DNA of 64,000 nt, taken from assembly GCA_013397865.1 (NCBI GenBank), contig VZTI01003143.1, positions 997,244 through 1,061,243 on the forward strand. Reading direction: 5' to 3'. Of the stretch, positions 1-10,709 are shown piece after piece (position 1 is the first letter of the stretch; every line of letters starts with the position of its first letter). This stretch comes from Struthidea cinerea. Lineage: Eukaryota > Chordata > Aves > Passeriformes > Corcoracidae. The position numbers and the translations under genes are program-made. The notes under the pieces were generated by a model. The model saw only the letters and a program-made list of their open reading frames with translations. It ran no database searches and was not told the origin of the DNA.

Positions 1-759
1 CTGCCCAGAGGGGACCATGCAGCCCCAGCACGGTGCTGCTCTCAAGTTACATGTACAGTACACATAATGTTCCTTCATATCTTGGAGGGGAATTACAAGT
101 GACTATTTTATAAAAGAAAGTTTTTGTTTAATCTTGCAATACGGCTGGTTTTATACTACATTAATCAGAGTTCATAACAGGAATGAGTTTATTAACCCTT
201 ACTTCTCCATTTTCTATTTTTAAAAAGGTTTTCAACAATTGCTTGCTATCTTAGCTTTGTTTAAAGAGCACTAAGCTTTTTTCTCTTACAGATATACTCT
301 CAACAGTTCTGCCATTTCCTGGGGTTTATCTTTGAAATCTGCTATAATGTAGTGGGTGACATAATGCAACTTTTGCTTTCAAGTGCGGTTTTGACATAGG
401 AGAATTTGAACACATTAAGTGTGCCCAAATGCTGACATGTACCACCTTTTCTAGATATACTTGGCAAAGTATCCTACGGAATATCAGAAACTTGAAAATT
501 GCAGACCTGCAGGAAACCCCTTAGTTCTATTTCAGCCAATAGTGTAAAAATCTTTTGAGAAAATAGTCTTTAGGTCTATTCTTGCACAAAGAAAAAGATT
601 ACTATCAGCCTTGAACCTTTAGCAAAGTATATTGTATAATAAATTCATTTGTAGAGGGAAATCTTCCCTATGCAGCAGTTTGTTGAAAAAACTGTGTATG
701 GAACAGTTCTTCCCATTAGTGTTTTACTTCAGGCTCAAGACTGTTTTCTTGTTTTATAG
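1..759 (+). other. PTPRZ1 intron (3' part)
   Basis: AT-rich intronic DNA ending in TTTTATAG at 759. I looked for the preceding D1 exon (the one ending in the catalytic His-Cys) and did not find it, so it lies upstream of the window. No repeat or RNA gene was recognised. Confidence 0.8.
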
Positions 760-895
760 TGCTGGTGTTGGAAGGACAGGCACATACATAGTGTTAGACA
801 GCATGCTGCAGCAAATTCAGCATGAAGGGACAGTCAACATATTTGGATTCTTAAAACACATACGTACCCAAAGGAACTACTTGGTGCAGACTGAG
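760..895 (+). CDS. PTPRZ1: PTPRZ1 exon: D1 P-loop
   Basis: The exon starts with the third base of the Ser codon after the catalytic Cys and reads [20 protein letters not shown], ending at RNYLVQTE. The Arg of GVGRTG is the phosphate-binding Arg of the PTP loop. Acceptor TTATAG, donor GTAAGA, ends in phase 0. The open frame extends upstream to 632 but that part is intron. Confidence 0.95.
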
Positions 896-3800
896 GTAAG
901 AATAAAATATAAATAGCATGAGACTATTACAAACTATTTCTGATTGTGGGAGGAGAGATGATGCAGTCCTCTTTTTGGCACCACCAGACAGACAGAAACC
1001 AGTCACCAGACTGGGTGGGATTTTCCCTTTTGCTTCCCTTAGTTTTATAGAGACATCCTTCTAGGCACACTTAGAGCAGTGCACTAGAAATTACCTTTCT
1101 GTGAGCTCTTTTCTGTTTATTAAGGAGGACTCAGAAGGAAGCCTGTATAAATGATGTTTCCCACAGTAGTGCTTTCTTGGCAGGACTCGTATTTTTGTCA
1201 CAGAGCTTTTTGAGGAAGCACCATTGTCAGGCTTTCAGACCTTCACTGAAACTCATCAAACAGTTTATATTAGGCAATAAAATATGGGAAAAAAGCTGTC
1301 TCAGACAGAAAATTATATATAGATGCTTTAAACTGAAGATTGTATATAAAATATTGAAAGACCAAGAGAAAACAATAAGGGCAACAGCAGGGCATTTGAA
1401 AGTCTTCAGGTTTCAGGAGCAGGTGTTTAGATTCCCCAGTGCCTTTCAACAGAAAAAAAAGTTAATCAACAGCTAGGGCGCTTGTTCCAAAGGATATGAG
1501 AGAGAAAATAGAGGTTAGCAGTAAGAACTAGGAGCAGGACTGGCTTGAAAATTTGACTTAAGGCTGTGCTTGCATTTTTAACTCTATTCTGTTAATGTGG
1601 TATATCACAGGTAGTGAGGATTTGGTATTATATCATATATATGTATGCATTGCAAGTGTAATTGTCAGTTGTGCTTGTAAACGTGTACTGACACTGCAGA
1701 GGGACAGCCTTTTTTGTAGAGGATCACATTTGAGAAAACCCCCGTGAAAAAATACTGACCACATCAGAAGTGGCAGCTTAACCAGAGGTATCCAGGGGAA
1801 TCTGAAAATCATGAGAGCTCAGAGATTTGGTTTTGTTTTCCTAGGAGCAATACATCTTTATTCATGATGCACTGGTCGAAGCAATACTCAGTAAAGAAAC
1901 AGAAGTCCTTGAGACTCACATTCATGCCTATGTTAATGCTCTCTTGATACCTGGACCAACAGGAAAGACCAGACTGGAGAAACAGTTCAAGGTGAGCTCT
2001 CTGAGATAGTAGTGTGAAAATCTTCAGGTTTTTAAACCTGAATGTCTTAAAAGTAGGTATCTCAACACAACTTTCATCAGCTCACTCTACCTAAAATTTA
2101 ACTGCTGAGCCTAAGTTCAGATTAAACTTACTGAATGAATGCAGTCATTTGGGACAGAAGAATTATTTTCATACTCTTAAACAAGGAATCCAGAAAAAAA
2201 ATCCACAAAAAAGAGATCATGAGAAATAGGACAGTAAATAGATTTTGGAAACTCTTAACTGCCTTTGAAGAAAGATCTCAAAGGTAAAAATGTCTGGAAA
2301 GATACTATTCTGGCAAATACATCATGAGCTGTATTGATCAATCAGTGTACTCCCCTCAGTAGCACTGGCTAGATGACAGACTTCACCCTCGAAGATATGC
2401 TTATTGATCTAGGATTCAAGAATAATTTGAACTGCTAAGAACAGTGAAGAAAAAATATTCTGGTGACTTGCTAAGTAGTTTAGACAGATAACTGGATAAC
2501 TACAGTTAAGAGAGACAGCAAACCTGCAATATATGCACCCTTCTGTTTAATGCAGCTTGTGAAGGAATGGCTTTTCTACAGTTACCTGACTTTTTTCTAA
2601 CTTCATTGTTTCAGTTACTGAGCCAGTCTAACACACAGCAGTGTGACTATTCGACTGCACTCAAACAGTGTAACAGAGAAAAGAACCGAACCTCATCTAT
2701 CATTCCTGGTAAGCTTGTTCAAATCCTCATCAAGAACTGAAGGCATCTGCATTGGTTTGGAGCAATGTTCTGTAAAGTACTTGTAGTGAAGAAATGATTT
2801 AAGAATTATGCATAGGGAAATAAAATAGATGGCTGGATAGCACTTTATTCTGATTGATGGAGCTCAGGGTTAACATTACTGTGAGATGTGAGATAATTGC
2901 TGTAGTATTATGAGTCATTGCAACATATTTATGAATTCATAATTTTTTACAGTGGAAAGATCTAGAGTGGGTATCTCATCACTATCTGGTGAAGGCACAG
3001 ACTACATCAATGCTTCCTATATTATGGTAAGTCAGTTAATATATTGGTGAAAAACAATGCACAGCTGTTTCCAGAGCTGCCATGTGGCTGAGTTAGGGTG
3101 GCACAATCCTGATTTTGAAAGCTGCTTTCTTCCATTATTCACTCTGCCTGAAAGAGTTACTTCTCCCAGGAAATACTATTACCATTATTACTGGTTTTAA
3201 GTTTGGTTAAGTGCATTGCATTTTAACAATCTGTAGAAACAGAAATCACATCATAGTTTCAAAAACTGTTAAAGCTAAATGCCACTTATGGGAAGATCTT
3301 TTTGAGATGAACTAAGTGTGTTAAATAACTAGTTAGTTTTTAATGGCTGTACTGTGGTTTGCCTTCCTACCCGCTCATCTTACAGAGCTTTTGCAACTGG
3401 CATAGCCTAAGATACCATTGTTCATCAGCTTTCCATTATCTTTTTGTTCTTTGGGTTTTGTTCAACTCTTCCCCCCTTCAATAGCTGAGAGGGAGGAGTA
3501 AATACCTCCTGGACATTCAGGAAAGAGATGGGAAAGCTCTCTGCAATGGTATGTGTACATGATCTTTCAGGTACATTACTGCATAGGAACCCTCTTTTCT
3601 GGTAGGAGGTTGATCTGAGACATCTGTATAAATTAAGAAACTGCTTGGGATTTTTGCAGCTCTTTCAAGTATTGTATTTGGTTCAGGTAGTCAGTCATTT
3701 TTATTATGAGTTGGCTCTTTGAGTCTTCTCTGATGTCTTCTGTCCTTTTTTTATCAATTTTTTTTAAGTTTCAGAAATTGTTTCAGTGTAATTGAATTTA

Positions 3801-6800
3801 TTCTTTTCCCATGGAAAATGCTTCAATGGAAGTTTATATTTTTCTAATATTTGCGGGAATCTACAGATGGAACAAGTGTGCAATGTATTTTCTAGGTTCT
3901 TGTTCTGTCCACTAGAAGCTTCCTTTAAGCATTAATACTTGGGCAGCAATTCTGAGTCTGTCCTTTTTTTTTTTTTGTAGGGTTATTATCAAAGTAATGA
4001 ATTCATTATTACTCAGCATCCCTTACTACACACTATCAAGGATTTCTGGAGAATGATATGGGACCATAATGCCCAGTTAATAGTCATGCTTCCTGAGAGC
4101 CAGAATATGGTGAGTTCTGTGTCTGATTTTTATGGGTTTATGTATGAATTTTATTAGTATTACCATTTTGAAATATGCAGGATATGAGAAAATATCTTGG
4201 ATTCTGCAAAACACAGTTAAAAATTAATAACACCAAACTGAGTGTAAAATCCCCAGTCATCTAGCAGAAATCTAGAAATCCTTGTCTAGGCAGATTGTGA
4301 TTGGAATGAAAAAATATTAAATCAGTCCTGTACAATTTATAAAAGGAGCCAATCAGCACAAGTAACCATTATGCAAGGTTAGTTTTTGCTGCACAACTTT
4401 TAGTTGTAATATGGCTTCTTAGCCATTATTAGGTAAGGGCAGAAGTGTGAGGTTGTTTCTCGCACGACAGCAGCTGGTGGCACCTGGGCAGGGCCAGGAC
4501 CACCAGTGGCCAAGCATTTCTCACATGTAAAAGAAGCCCTTGGGGTGCACAAGTGGCCAGGAGCACTGCCAGCAGGGTGGGCACACAGGGCATGGGGCAG
4601 CAGTTCCTGCAGAAGGGTGGGCAGAAAGGGCACTGAAGCACTGCCAGCTTGACCAGGGAGCAGTAGAACCCACCCCAGCTTCCCTGAAACTCACACAACA
4701 GGCAGACAGGACACAAGGAGCATTCCCTATCCATCTGACCATTTTGGTTATTCAAACTATTATAGGATTTTCTTAAAAAAACCCATCTCTCTTCGTTTCT
4801 GTTGTCAAACAGGAAGGATGCTCCCATGAGAACTTTTTTCTGCACTTTCAGATAATCCCAGGACCACTCATACATTACAACACACCAGCTAAGTTTATCC
4901 TGTGACCACGGGCTATGTGCAGCACAGCACAGCCTGAAGGCCAGGCTGTATGTGTGGCACAAGGTAGCACTGCAGGTTCATTGCTGTGTGGGTCCACAGG
5001 GTACATTGATCTTCTGGTCAGGATCACTACAGAGGTGTTTGAAAACCATCATTTTGCCATTGTTAAACCACTCGAAATTTGATTTGTCAATTTAAATCTA
5101 GATGGCTGGATTGATTATATACGTGACAACGTTATTTATTATATTAGATTTTGTGTTGTAAGAGCTCAACATCACTTACTTTTATGACTCCATTTTTTTT
5201 TCCTGGAGGCTGAAGATGAATTTGTGTACTGGCCAAACAAAGATGAGCCTATAAACTGTGAGAGTTTCAAAGTGACTATGATTGCTGAAGAACACAAGTG
5301 TCTGTCTAACGAGGAGAAACTCATAATCCAAGACTTCATTTTAGAAGCTACACAGGTAATGCTGTCATAAACATGTGACTCAGGACTTGATTTGTTAAAG
5401 GTAATGTCCACATTTTCTTACATTTTCGATGTTAAATGACCAATAAAAATTCCATGCTCTAGAAACATTAATGGAGGGAGTAACGTCTGTAAGGTAATAT
5501 GATGACAAAGGGAATAGGGTACTCCAGCCTCCACTGCAGTGGGGTTCTGCATCTGGAGGCTGGAGCTGGAACAAGGTGAAGGAAAAGAATAAAGAGGGTC
5601 AGTCTTTTACAAAATTGATTTACGGGGGTGTTTGTTTGTTTGTTTGTTTTTTAATCATTTAGGATGACTATGTACTTGAAGTGAGGCATTTTCAGTGTCC
5701 AAAATGGCCAAATCCTGATAGTCCTATTAGTAAAACTTTTGAACTGATCAGCATCATCAAAGAGGAAGCTTCCAACCGTGATGGGCCCATGATTGTACAC
5801 GATGAGTAAGAACTGCACTTTTCTGTTTGTTTTGATGTTTTTCTGTAGAACCATCCTTTCACTGAGTAAAAGCTGCTGAAACAAGGCACAGTCTGCATTT
5901 AACAGTAGTGGTAATGCTTCTGTTCCAGCTGCATCAACAAGAGAAACATTTTTATTTTATCATGCTTCATTTCAGTTTTATCATTTTGATACTCTGGATG
6001 GTTATCAGGTGGATTGCTGGAGAGGAAATCAGTTAAGACTTTATTGTCTTTTACTGAAAGAATTAACTGTTTAGATGAGGCACCTTGCCCTTCTCCAGTT
6101 GTTAATAATGGCAAAAAATAACAAAACGTTGAAACACTGAAGGACCCAAAGCCTTCAGGATTTGGTTAGTAGAGGGTTGTAGAGAAATAACTCTAAGAAG
6201 CTGTAGCCAGGTGTCGTGAAAGTTGTTTTAAGCCAATGCTGGGCAGATCTGCTTCAGATATTGTAAAGGTCACATGACAGAAATTCATCTTACCAGTTTG
6301 CCCCAGAATTTGTAATTTTTCCAGCTGTAAAACCTGATCCAGTTTCTAGAGTTTTGTTTTGTTTTACTTTACAAAGGCATGGAGGGGTCACAGCAGGCAC
6401 TTTCTGTGCATTAACAACTCTGATGCATCAACTGGAAAATGAGAATTCAGTGGATGTTTACCACGTAGCAAAGATGATAAATCTGATGAGGCCTGGAGTC
6501 TTTACCGACATTGTAAGTAATAATGTGTGCCTTTTTTTTCCTATGTGTGACATTATTAGCATGCTTACATCCTAGGGCAACATGAGTGAACTATTTGCAT
6601 CTTAGTTTCTGCATGAATTAATGAAAACTGTCTTCCAGGGGTGCTGTAAAAAAAGAAATCTTCCTGGAAAGGATTCAGGTGAAAAAAAAAAAAAAAAAAG
6701 ATAAAAAAGCCAACAGACAAACAGTAACCCTAATCCTGTCCCCAGATTTGCAACTGAGTTAAACAAGGATCAGATTCAACATATAATATTTCTTTTAAGA

Positions 6801-7168
6801 TACAACTTTCTCCCCTACCTGTACTCTAGTCCCTAATGATGTGCTTTACATTGTGTACAGGGGGAGCCATTAGTCAGAAAATAATAAAGCTGCTAAGTAA
6901 CGCAATAAATCCTGGAGCACCGTACATTAACAGACTGACACATCAGCTGTTAATTAACATTGAGTAACAGTGTCACAAGATAACTCTTTCTGGCAACATC
7001 CTGAGTGTATTCTCTTTTCTTCTCCAGGAGCAGTACCAGTTTCTGTACAAAGCTATTCTCAGCCTTGTCAGCACAAGACAGGAAGAAAACCCCTCAGCAT
7101 CTATGGACAGTAATGGCTCAGCTTTACCTGATGGAAATGCAGCTGAAAGTTTAGAATCTTTAGTTTAA
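760..7168 (+). CDS. PTPRZ1: PTPRZ1, receptor-type tyrosine-protein phosphatase zeta, 3' part (nine exons)
   Basis: Nine exons join in phase (760-895, 1845-1991, 2615-2708, 2953-3026, 3981-4109, 5209-5355, 5663-5805, 6377-6512, 7028-7168) into the last 381 or so residues of a two-domain receptor tyrosine phosphatase. All introns are GT-AG. The first exon carries SAGVGRTG, the D1 P-loop just after the catalytic Cys, which lies on an exon before the window. The rest is the end of D1, the whole D2 domain and a tail ending ESLESLV. D2 has [13 protein letters not shown] where an active phosphatase has HCSAGxGR(S/T)G, so Asp replaces the catalytic Cys, as known for this family member; D2 is a pseudophosphatase. 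The closing S-L-V fits the known PDZ ligand for PSD-95-type scaffolds. The protein is a type I membrane receptor of glia and neural progenitors that binds pleiotrophin and contactin. Sequence such as [20 protein letters not shown] separates it from the paralogue PTPRG. The ectodomain, membrane span and D1 core lie upstream of the window. Confidence 0.97.
1845..1991 (+). CDS. PTPRZ1: PTPRZ1 exon: end of D1 and D1-D2 linker
   Basis: 49 codons, phase 0 at both ends, starting [14 protein letters not shown] and ending TRLEKQFK. EQYxFxHDALVEA is the typical closing helix of a receptor PTP D1 domain. Acceptor TTTTCCTAG, donor GTGAGC. Confidence 0.95.
2615..2708 (+). CDS. PTPRZ1: PTPRZ1 exon: start of D2
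   Basis: 94 bp from [20 protein letters not shown] to SSIIP plus one base of the next codon. Acceptor TTTCAG, donor GTAAGC. The KQCNREKNR stretch begins the membrane-distal phosphatase-like domain. Confidence 0.94.
2953..3026 (+). CDS. PTPRZ1: PTPRZ1 exon: D2 substrate-loop equivalent
   Basis: 74 bp giving [20 protein letters not shown] and [13 protein letters not shown] is the D2 version of the PTP KNRY/NAS motif region. Acceptor TTTTACAG, donor GTAAGT. Confidence 0.94.
3981..4109 (+). CDS. PTPRZ1: PTPRZ1 exon: D2, [18 protein letters not shown]
   Basis: 43 codons in phase 0, starting [15 protein letters not shown] and ending MLPESQNM. It contains the conserved [16 protein letters not shown] strand-helix core of PTP domains. 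Acceptor is a poly-T tract then GTAG, donor GTGAGT. Confidence 0.95.
5209..5355 (+). CDS. PTPRZ1: PTPRZ1 exon: D2, AEDEFVYWP
   Basis: 49 codons, [20 protein letters not shown] to QDFILEATQ. The acceptor TTTTCCTGGAG is less pyrimidine-pure next to the AG but fits the phase-0 join after QNM; donor GTAATG. This stretch tells PTPRZ1 apart from PTPRG. The 1.1-kb intron before it contains a GC-richer block (about 4440-4760) that looks repeat-derived but could not be named. Confidence 0.94.
5663..5805 (+). CDS. PTPRZ1: PTPRZ1 exon: D2 pseudo-active site, first half
   Basis: 143 bp, [20 protein letters not shown] to GPMIVHDE with the last codon split (GA|G). CPKWPNPD is the D2 counterpart of the WPD loop. 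The Asp of VHDE occupies the catalytic Cys position. A (GTTT)n tract at 5630-5650 serves as the pyrimidine-rich region of the acceptor; donor GTAAGA. Confidence 0.95.
6377..6512 (+). CDS. PTPRZ1: PTPRZ1 exon: D2 pseudo-active site, second half
   Basis: 136 bp, completing E and then [20 protein letters not shown] to [18 protein letters not shown] replaces the SAGVGRTG loop of D1 and lacks its Arg, matching the inactive state of D2. Acceptor ACAAAG, donor GTAAGT. Confidence 0.95.
7028..7168 (+). CDS. PTPRZ1: PTPRZ1 last coding exon with PDZ ligand
   Basis: 46 codons plus TAA, from [20 protein letters not shown] to the C terminus ESLESLV. The S-L-V end is a class I PDZ-binding motif. Acceptor TTCTCCAG. 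Confidence 0.96.
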   Translation, partial: EQYQFLYKAILSLVSTRQEENPSASMDSNGSALPDGNAAESLESLV

Positions 7169-7645
7169 TTAACACATCAAATTAAACATACACATCACTG
7201 CATCACACCAATCACACCTGGAGTTTACCATTATTATTTTCACTTTTATACCTTGGGTGGGGAAAATCTGTCCAGTCAGTATATATATAATCAGATCCCA
7301 ACTGTTGCTCAAACCAAGTCATTTCTGTTATATACGACTTTACTGTGGAACTTTTATCATTAACAATGCGTGCCTTTTCTCGAAAGATTTCTTGTAATAT
7401 GTTGTTACATCTGGACTAACTTGATTGACTTTTACAGTGTTTCTAATAATTGAATTGTGGTATGTTTTCTCAGTATTAGTTTTTTTGATTTATCTGGCTT
7501 TACTTTTAACTTTAAATTACCATATTTATAGATGTTAGGGAATCCTCAATTACAAACATGTCATGGGTTTAGTATTTGGTTTATTTGCTGTATTTATAAC
7601 AATTTACGTTTGCTAGAAATGCAACTTTTAATATAGTAGAATGTA

Positions 7646-7651
7646 AATAAA
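7646..7651 (+). terminator. Proximal poly(A) signal, PTPRZ1
   Basis: AATAAA in the 3' UTR, about 480 bases after the stop. It could give a short 3' UTR form; use is not shown by sequence alone. Confidence 0.45.
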
Positions 7652-8036
7652 ATCCTGTTCTACATAACATTCAACATTTTAAGACTTCAATTAGACATTT
7701 AGAATAGTAATGTGATACTTACTGTAAATACTGCTACTTCTGTAGTGATCCATGGACCAAATTTATATTTATAATTGTAGATTTTTATATTTTACTACAG
7801 AGTCAGTTTTCTAGTTCTGTGTAATTGCCTTGTTAAAATGATGTAGTCAGTATGTTTTTATTTTAACAAAGCCTTCTGATATATAACTGTGCATCTTAAG
7901 CAATTTACCTTCATATAGCTGCATGTGATTTTAACTTTTGTGGGAACTAGAAATAATTTGTTTTGAAATGAAAAGTTTTTATGAGAATAACACTGTACTT
8001 GGCATTGTTAAATTGTTTTTACCCTGGTATTGCAAA

Positions 8037-8042
8037 AATAAA
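8037..8042 (+). terminator. Distal poly(A) signal, PTPRZ1
   Basis: AATAAA about 870 bases after the stop, followed by T/GT-rich sequence, at the point where extreme AT richness ends. Most likely main cleavage signal. Confidence 0.5.
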
Positions 8043-8060
8043 TATAAATATTCCAGTCTG

Positions 8061-8599
8061 TGCTTAGTAGTCTTCCACATACAGTATACAGTCTTCACTG
8101 TCATGCAGGAGAGCTTTTATTTACAAGAACAAGGACTTAAGGCTGATCTGCAGACAGCTGCTCTTCCCATAGAATCTGCAAGTTCAGGAGACATAGAAAA
8201 CTTCTATGTTTTTTAGTCTCTGCTCCACTCCTACCCATACCTATAGTGTCCACATTAGCTCCTTTTTTAGTGTCCTCCCACATCTCCCAGTCCGGTCGCC
8301 CATGGGTTAATGGGCTGTCCCAGGTGTCCCGATTGCCTTAGCTGGCCCCTCCCAAGAGACCTCCCTGCAGGCTTGGCTTCAGATCATTGAGCTCTTTGCT
8401 GCCTCCTTTGGCAAGGCAACAGCCAGACTTTGGGAAGCAATAAAGCAAGCAATCTCTGCAGGAGCAAAAGCAAAATGTTTCAAGTTGGCCTCAATCATTT
8501 CCTGTAACCTTCAGAACTGGCAAGAAAAGAGATTGCTTGTACCCAAGGTTGCACCACCGAGGGGCTGGAGGAGCCTGGAACAAAGTAAGATCTTTGTTT
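8061..8599. other. Intergenic DNA downstream of PTPRZ1
   Basis: GC-richer than the 3' UTR. An AATAAA at 8439-8444 sits in a moderately GC-rich block (about 8280-8560) that resembles a retroviral LTR R/U5 in style, but no TG...CA ends or target duplication were found for it. No coding exon seen. Confidence 0.4.
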
Positions 8600-8604
8600 A
8601 AAAC
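8600..8604. repeat. Target site duplication, left copy (AAAAC)
   Basis: Five bases directly before the TG of the solo LTR, identical to 9189-9193. Confidence 0.75.
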
Positions 8605-9188
8605 TGTCCTAGGTTGGACAAATTTGGAGGAGAATATCCTCTGATAGAAGTCAGGTTGCAACCACCCCTCCCCCCCCCCCCCCCCCCAAATTTCCTCAAA
8701 GGAAAGTGAAAGAGATAACAAGCTATTTATTTAACAAACACACAGGTGGGGAATAATAATGCTAAATAATGAGATCCCTCTCTCTGTGGAGAGAAAACCT
8801 GAGAAGATTTCAGAGATCCTCTGTAGGTGTGGTCTCTCTCCTCCTCGGAGCTGGTCGGCGAGGGGCCACCCCCCCCCGGGCCTCCGGGAAAATTCTCCTG
8901 ATGTGTTCAGATGTTGTTGAAACAGTCCAGAAGAGAAGAACAAAAAAAACCAAAAAATCCTAGGAAAACGAAATTCAACCCTCTGTCTCTCGCTGGGAGA
9001 AAAAGAGCCGAAAAAAAAAAACCAAGGGTACCGCAGAAACAGAGGAGCGTATCTCCGTGTCCTTGAAACAACTGCTTTGAAAAGATTTTTGTTTTCTGTC
9101 TTTCTCAGGCTCAGTTTAAAGGCACAGATGAGATTGGTGGGCATAGGGTAGCGATAGGGGATACACATTATAAAGTCACCTCACGACA
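8605..9188 (-). mobile_element. Solo LTR of an endogenous retrovirus (584 bp), probably ERVL-type
   Basis: The element begins TGTCCTAGG and ends ACGACA, so its ends are TGTC...GACA, a perfect 4-bp inverted terminal repeat with canonical TG...CA. It is flanked by the same 5 bases, AAAAC, at 8600-8604 and 9189-9193: a target site duplication. A 5-bp duplication is typical of ERVL-like elements (alpha/beta-type usually 6, gamma 4). No internal gag-pol-env sequence is present, so this is a recombined solo LTR. AATAAA on the - strand at 8731-8726, about 120 bases before the end in that direction, suggests - orientation. It contains an 18-base C run at 8670-8687 and several A runs. The open frames inside it are not genes. 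Confidence 0.8.
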
Positions 9189-9193
9189 AAAAC
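9189..9193. repeat. Target site duplication, right copy (AAAAC)
   Basis: Five bases directly after the CA of the solo LTR, identical to 8600-8604. Confidence 0.75.
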
Positions 9194-9672
9194 TAGCATG
9201 GGTAGCGAGACCAGCTATTTTCTCACTTTATACAGTATATACTGTTGCTATGTAGAAATATTGAAAACAGAAATACTGTTCTGGAGCAAAATGCACAGAA
9301 AATAATGGACCTTTTCTAAGATGAAAACTAAACATAGGAAAAGACAGGCCTGATGTGGGCTTGAAGATTTTAGTTGACTGATTCCTAGTAGGCATATGTA
9401 AGGGAGCTCAGTGTGTCAGCAGATAGATCTAGACACCCTCAGCAGTGTGTGATTGTGGTGGAACTGCAACAAAGCCAAAATGAATTTAGATTTAGAATAA
9501 TCTAAACAGCAGAATCTTTAAGGAATCCTCATACTGTTGATACATGAAATGAGCGTGAAGGTCCCAGACAAGGAGACAGACTGGCACAGAAAATAGCTAG
9601 CAGTAAGGCAGACTATTTCATGCTCTTGTCCTCTTTTATTACAAGAAAAATAATCATATAGACAAAACAATG

Positions 9673-9740
9673 TATCACGGAACCACAGGGGTGGTGTAAG
9701 GTTGGAAGGCACTACTGGAGGTCATCTAGTCCACGTAACA
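9673..9740 (-). mobile_element. CR1 LINE 3'-end remnant
   Basis: Reads TATCACGGAACCACAGGGGT, then GGTTGGAAGG and GGAGGTCATCTAGTCCA, the reverse complement of the well-known CR1 3' end. Only about 70 bp remain and it is diverged (an old copy). Confidence 0.75.
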
Positions 9741-10688
9741 TGGGGGGGGTTTGTAAAACTGTGTTACAATATTAATGGGCTTGAATTCTCTTTTACTTCT
9801 GATACTTTCTTTGTAACCACAGCAGTTCAGTCCCAGAAGTTAGGGAGTGGTTGAGTCCATTGGACTCAGGACCCTCGATGTTTCCCCTTCCCCATCCACC
9901 AGAGCTGCATGCAGGATGATTCTCCTGTGAGCCCAATGGCCCTGTGCAGGTCCAGCCAGGGAATATGTAGCGCACATGTTCCACACAGGGAGACACATGT
10001 GCATACACACACAGAGGATGGTAGAAATAGGATTCATGACACAAAGAATAGGACTAGGATTTAAGAAGGAGGCAGGACAGAGGGCCATGGGCAGGCACAG
10101 GGCATGAATGGGTAAAGGGACTGGCCAGCAGCCAGCACATATATGCAAGCATCTTTTACCCCTCTTCTCTCCTTGTTCCTGTGCTTTGAACTGTTCTCCT
10201 TAGTGCCTCTGTTTCTCCAGCCTTTTCTATCCCTTTGCAGATAAAAAAAAGTTCTTATCTAATTACTTTCATGGATCTTAGCTTTGTTACCCCATACCCA
10301 AGTGTGAAACCTCCGGTGCTGCTGCTTAGGTCATTTCGGCCATAACGGTGTTATCAGGTTCCCTGGTATTTCTCACCTCACAAGCTTTTCTTTCCAAAAG
10401 GTCTCCACCAGAGCTTGGCCTTCCCTCACATAACTCCCCATTAACTGCCTGTGTAGCACCACAAGACTTTGTGGCACACTTCCTAACTCCTGTTAGCTGC
10501 TCACTCTTGCTCTCTCCAGCTAGTTGCTCAGGATCTGTGGAGGTAGCTCAGCCTTGGGCCAGGGGTGCCAGCCACGTGCCCGCAGATACAAATATTCATC
10601 TCTAGTTCAAAGCCATAATTAGTCCATTAAATAATTCAGAGGGAACCTACTTTTCTGGGCCAAAACATCTTTATTCAGGTTTTACACC

Positions 10689-10709
10689 TTTTTTTTTTTT
10701 TTTTTTTTT
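10689..10709. repeat. Poly(T) tract
   Basis: An uninterrupted run of about 21 T. On the - strand an AATAAA lies 14 bases beyond the tract, the wrong order for a retrotransposed mRNA tail, so it is annotated only as a homopolymer. Confidence 0.8.

Larger units (their letters stand above)
7169..8060 (+). other. PTPRZ1: PTPRZ1 3' UTR
   Basis: Very AT-rich, non-coding and directly downstream of the stop. AATAAA occurs at 7646-7651 and 8037-8042. The second is followed by a GT-containing stretch (CAGTCTGTGCTTAGTAGTC), so the main 3' end is probably near 8060. The end point is inferred. Confidence 0.6.

Noticed and set aside
632..759. N-terminal extension of the first PTPRZ1 exon
   Set aside because: The frame upstream of 760 has no similarity to the HC-preceding PTP sequence and ends in a clear TTATAG acceptor.
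4405..4879. A 475-bp GC-richer block in a PTPRZ1 intron with TGTAAT...ATTACA ends, possible LTR
   Set aside because: Flanking bases (TTTAGT and ACACAC) do not match, no AATAAA is suitably placed, and the ends could arise by chance. Probably repeat-derived but not supportable.
4429..4962. 177-codon open frame on the - strand
   Set aside because: Lies in a PTPRZ1 intron, antisense, Cys- and Pro-rich from GC-rich repeat-like DNA, with no domain and no splice context.
8731..9168. 145-codon open frame on the - strand
   Set aside because: Lies wholly within the solo LTR; LTRs of this type do not code for protein.
10670..10709. Processed pseudogene tail (poly-T next to TTTATT)
   Set aside because: On the - strand the A run comes before AATAAA, opposite to an mRNA 3' end, and no coding remnant is adjacent.
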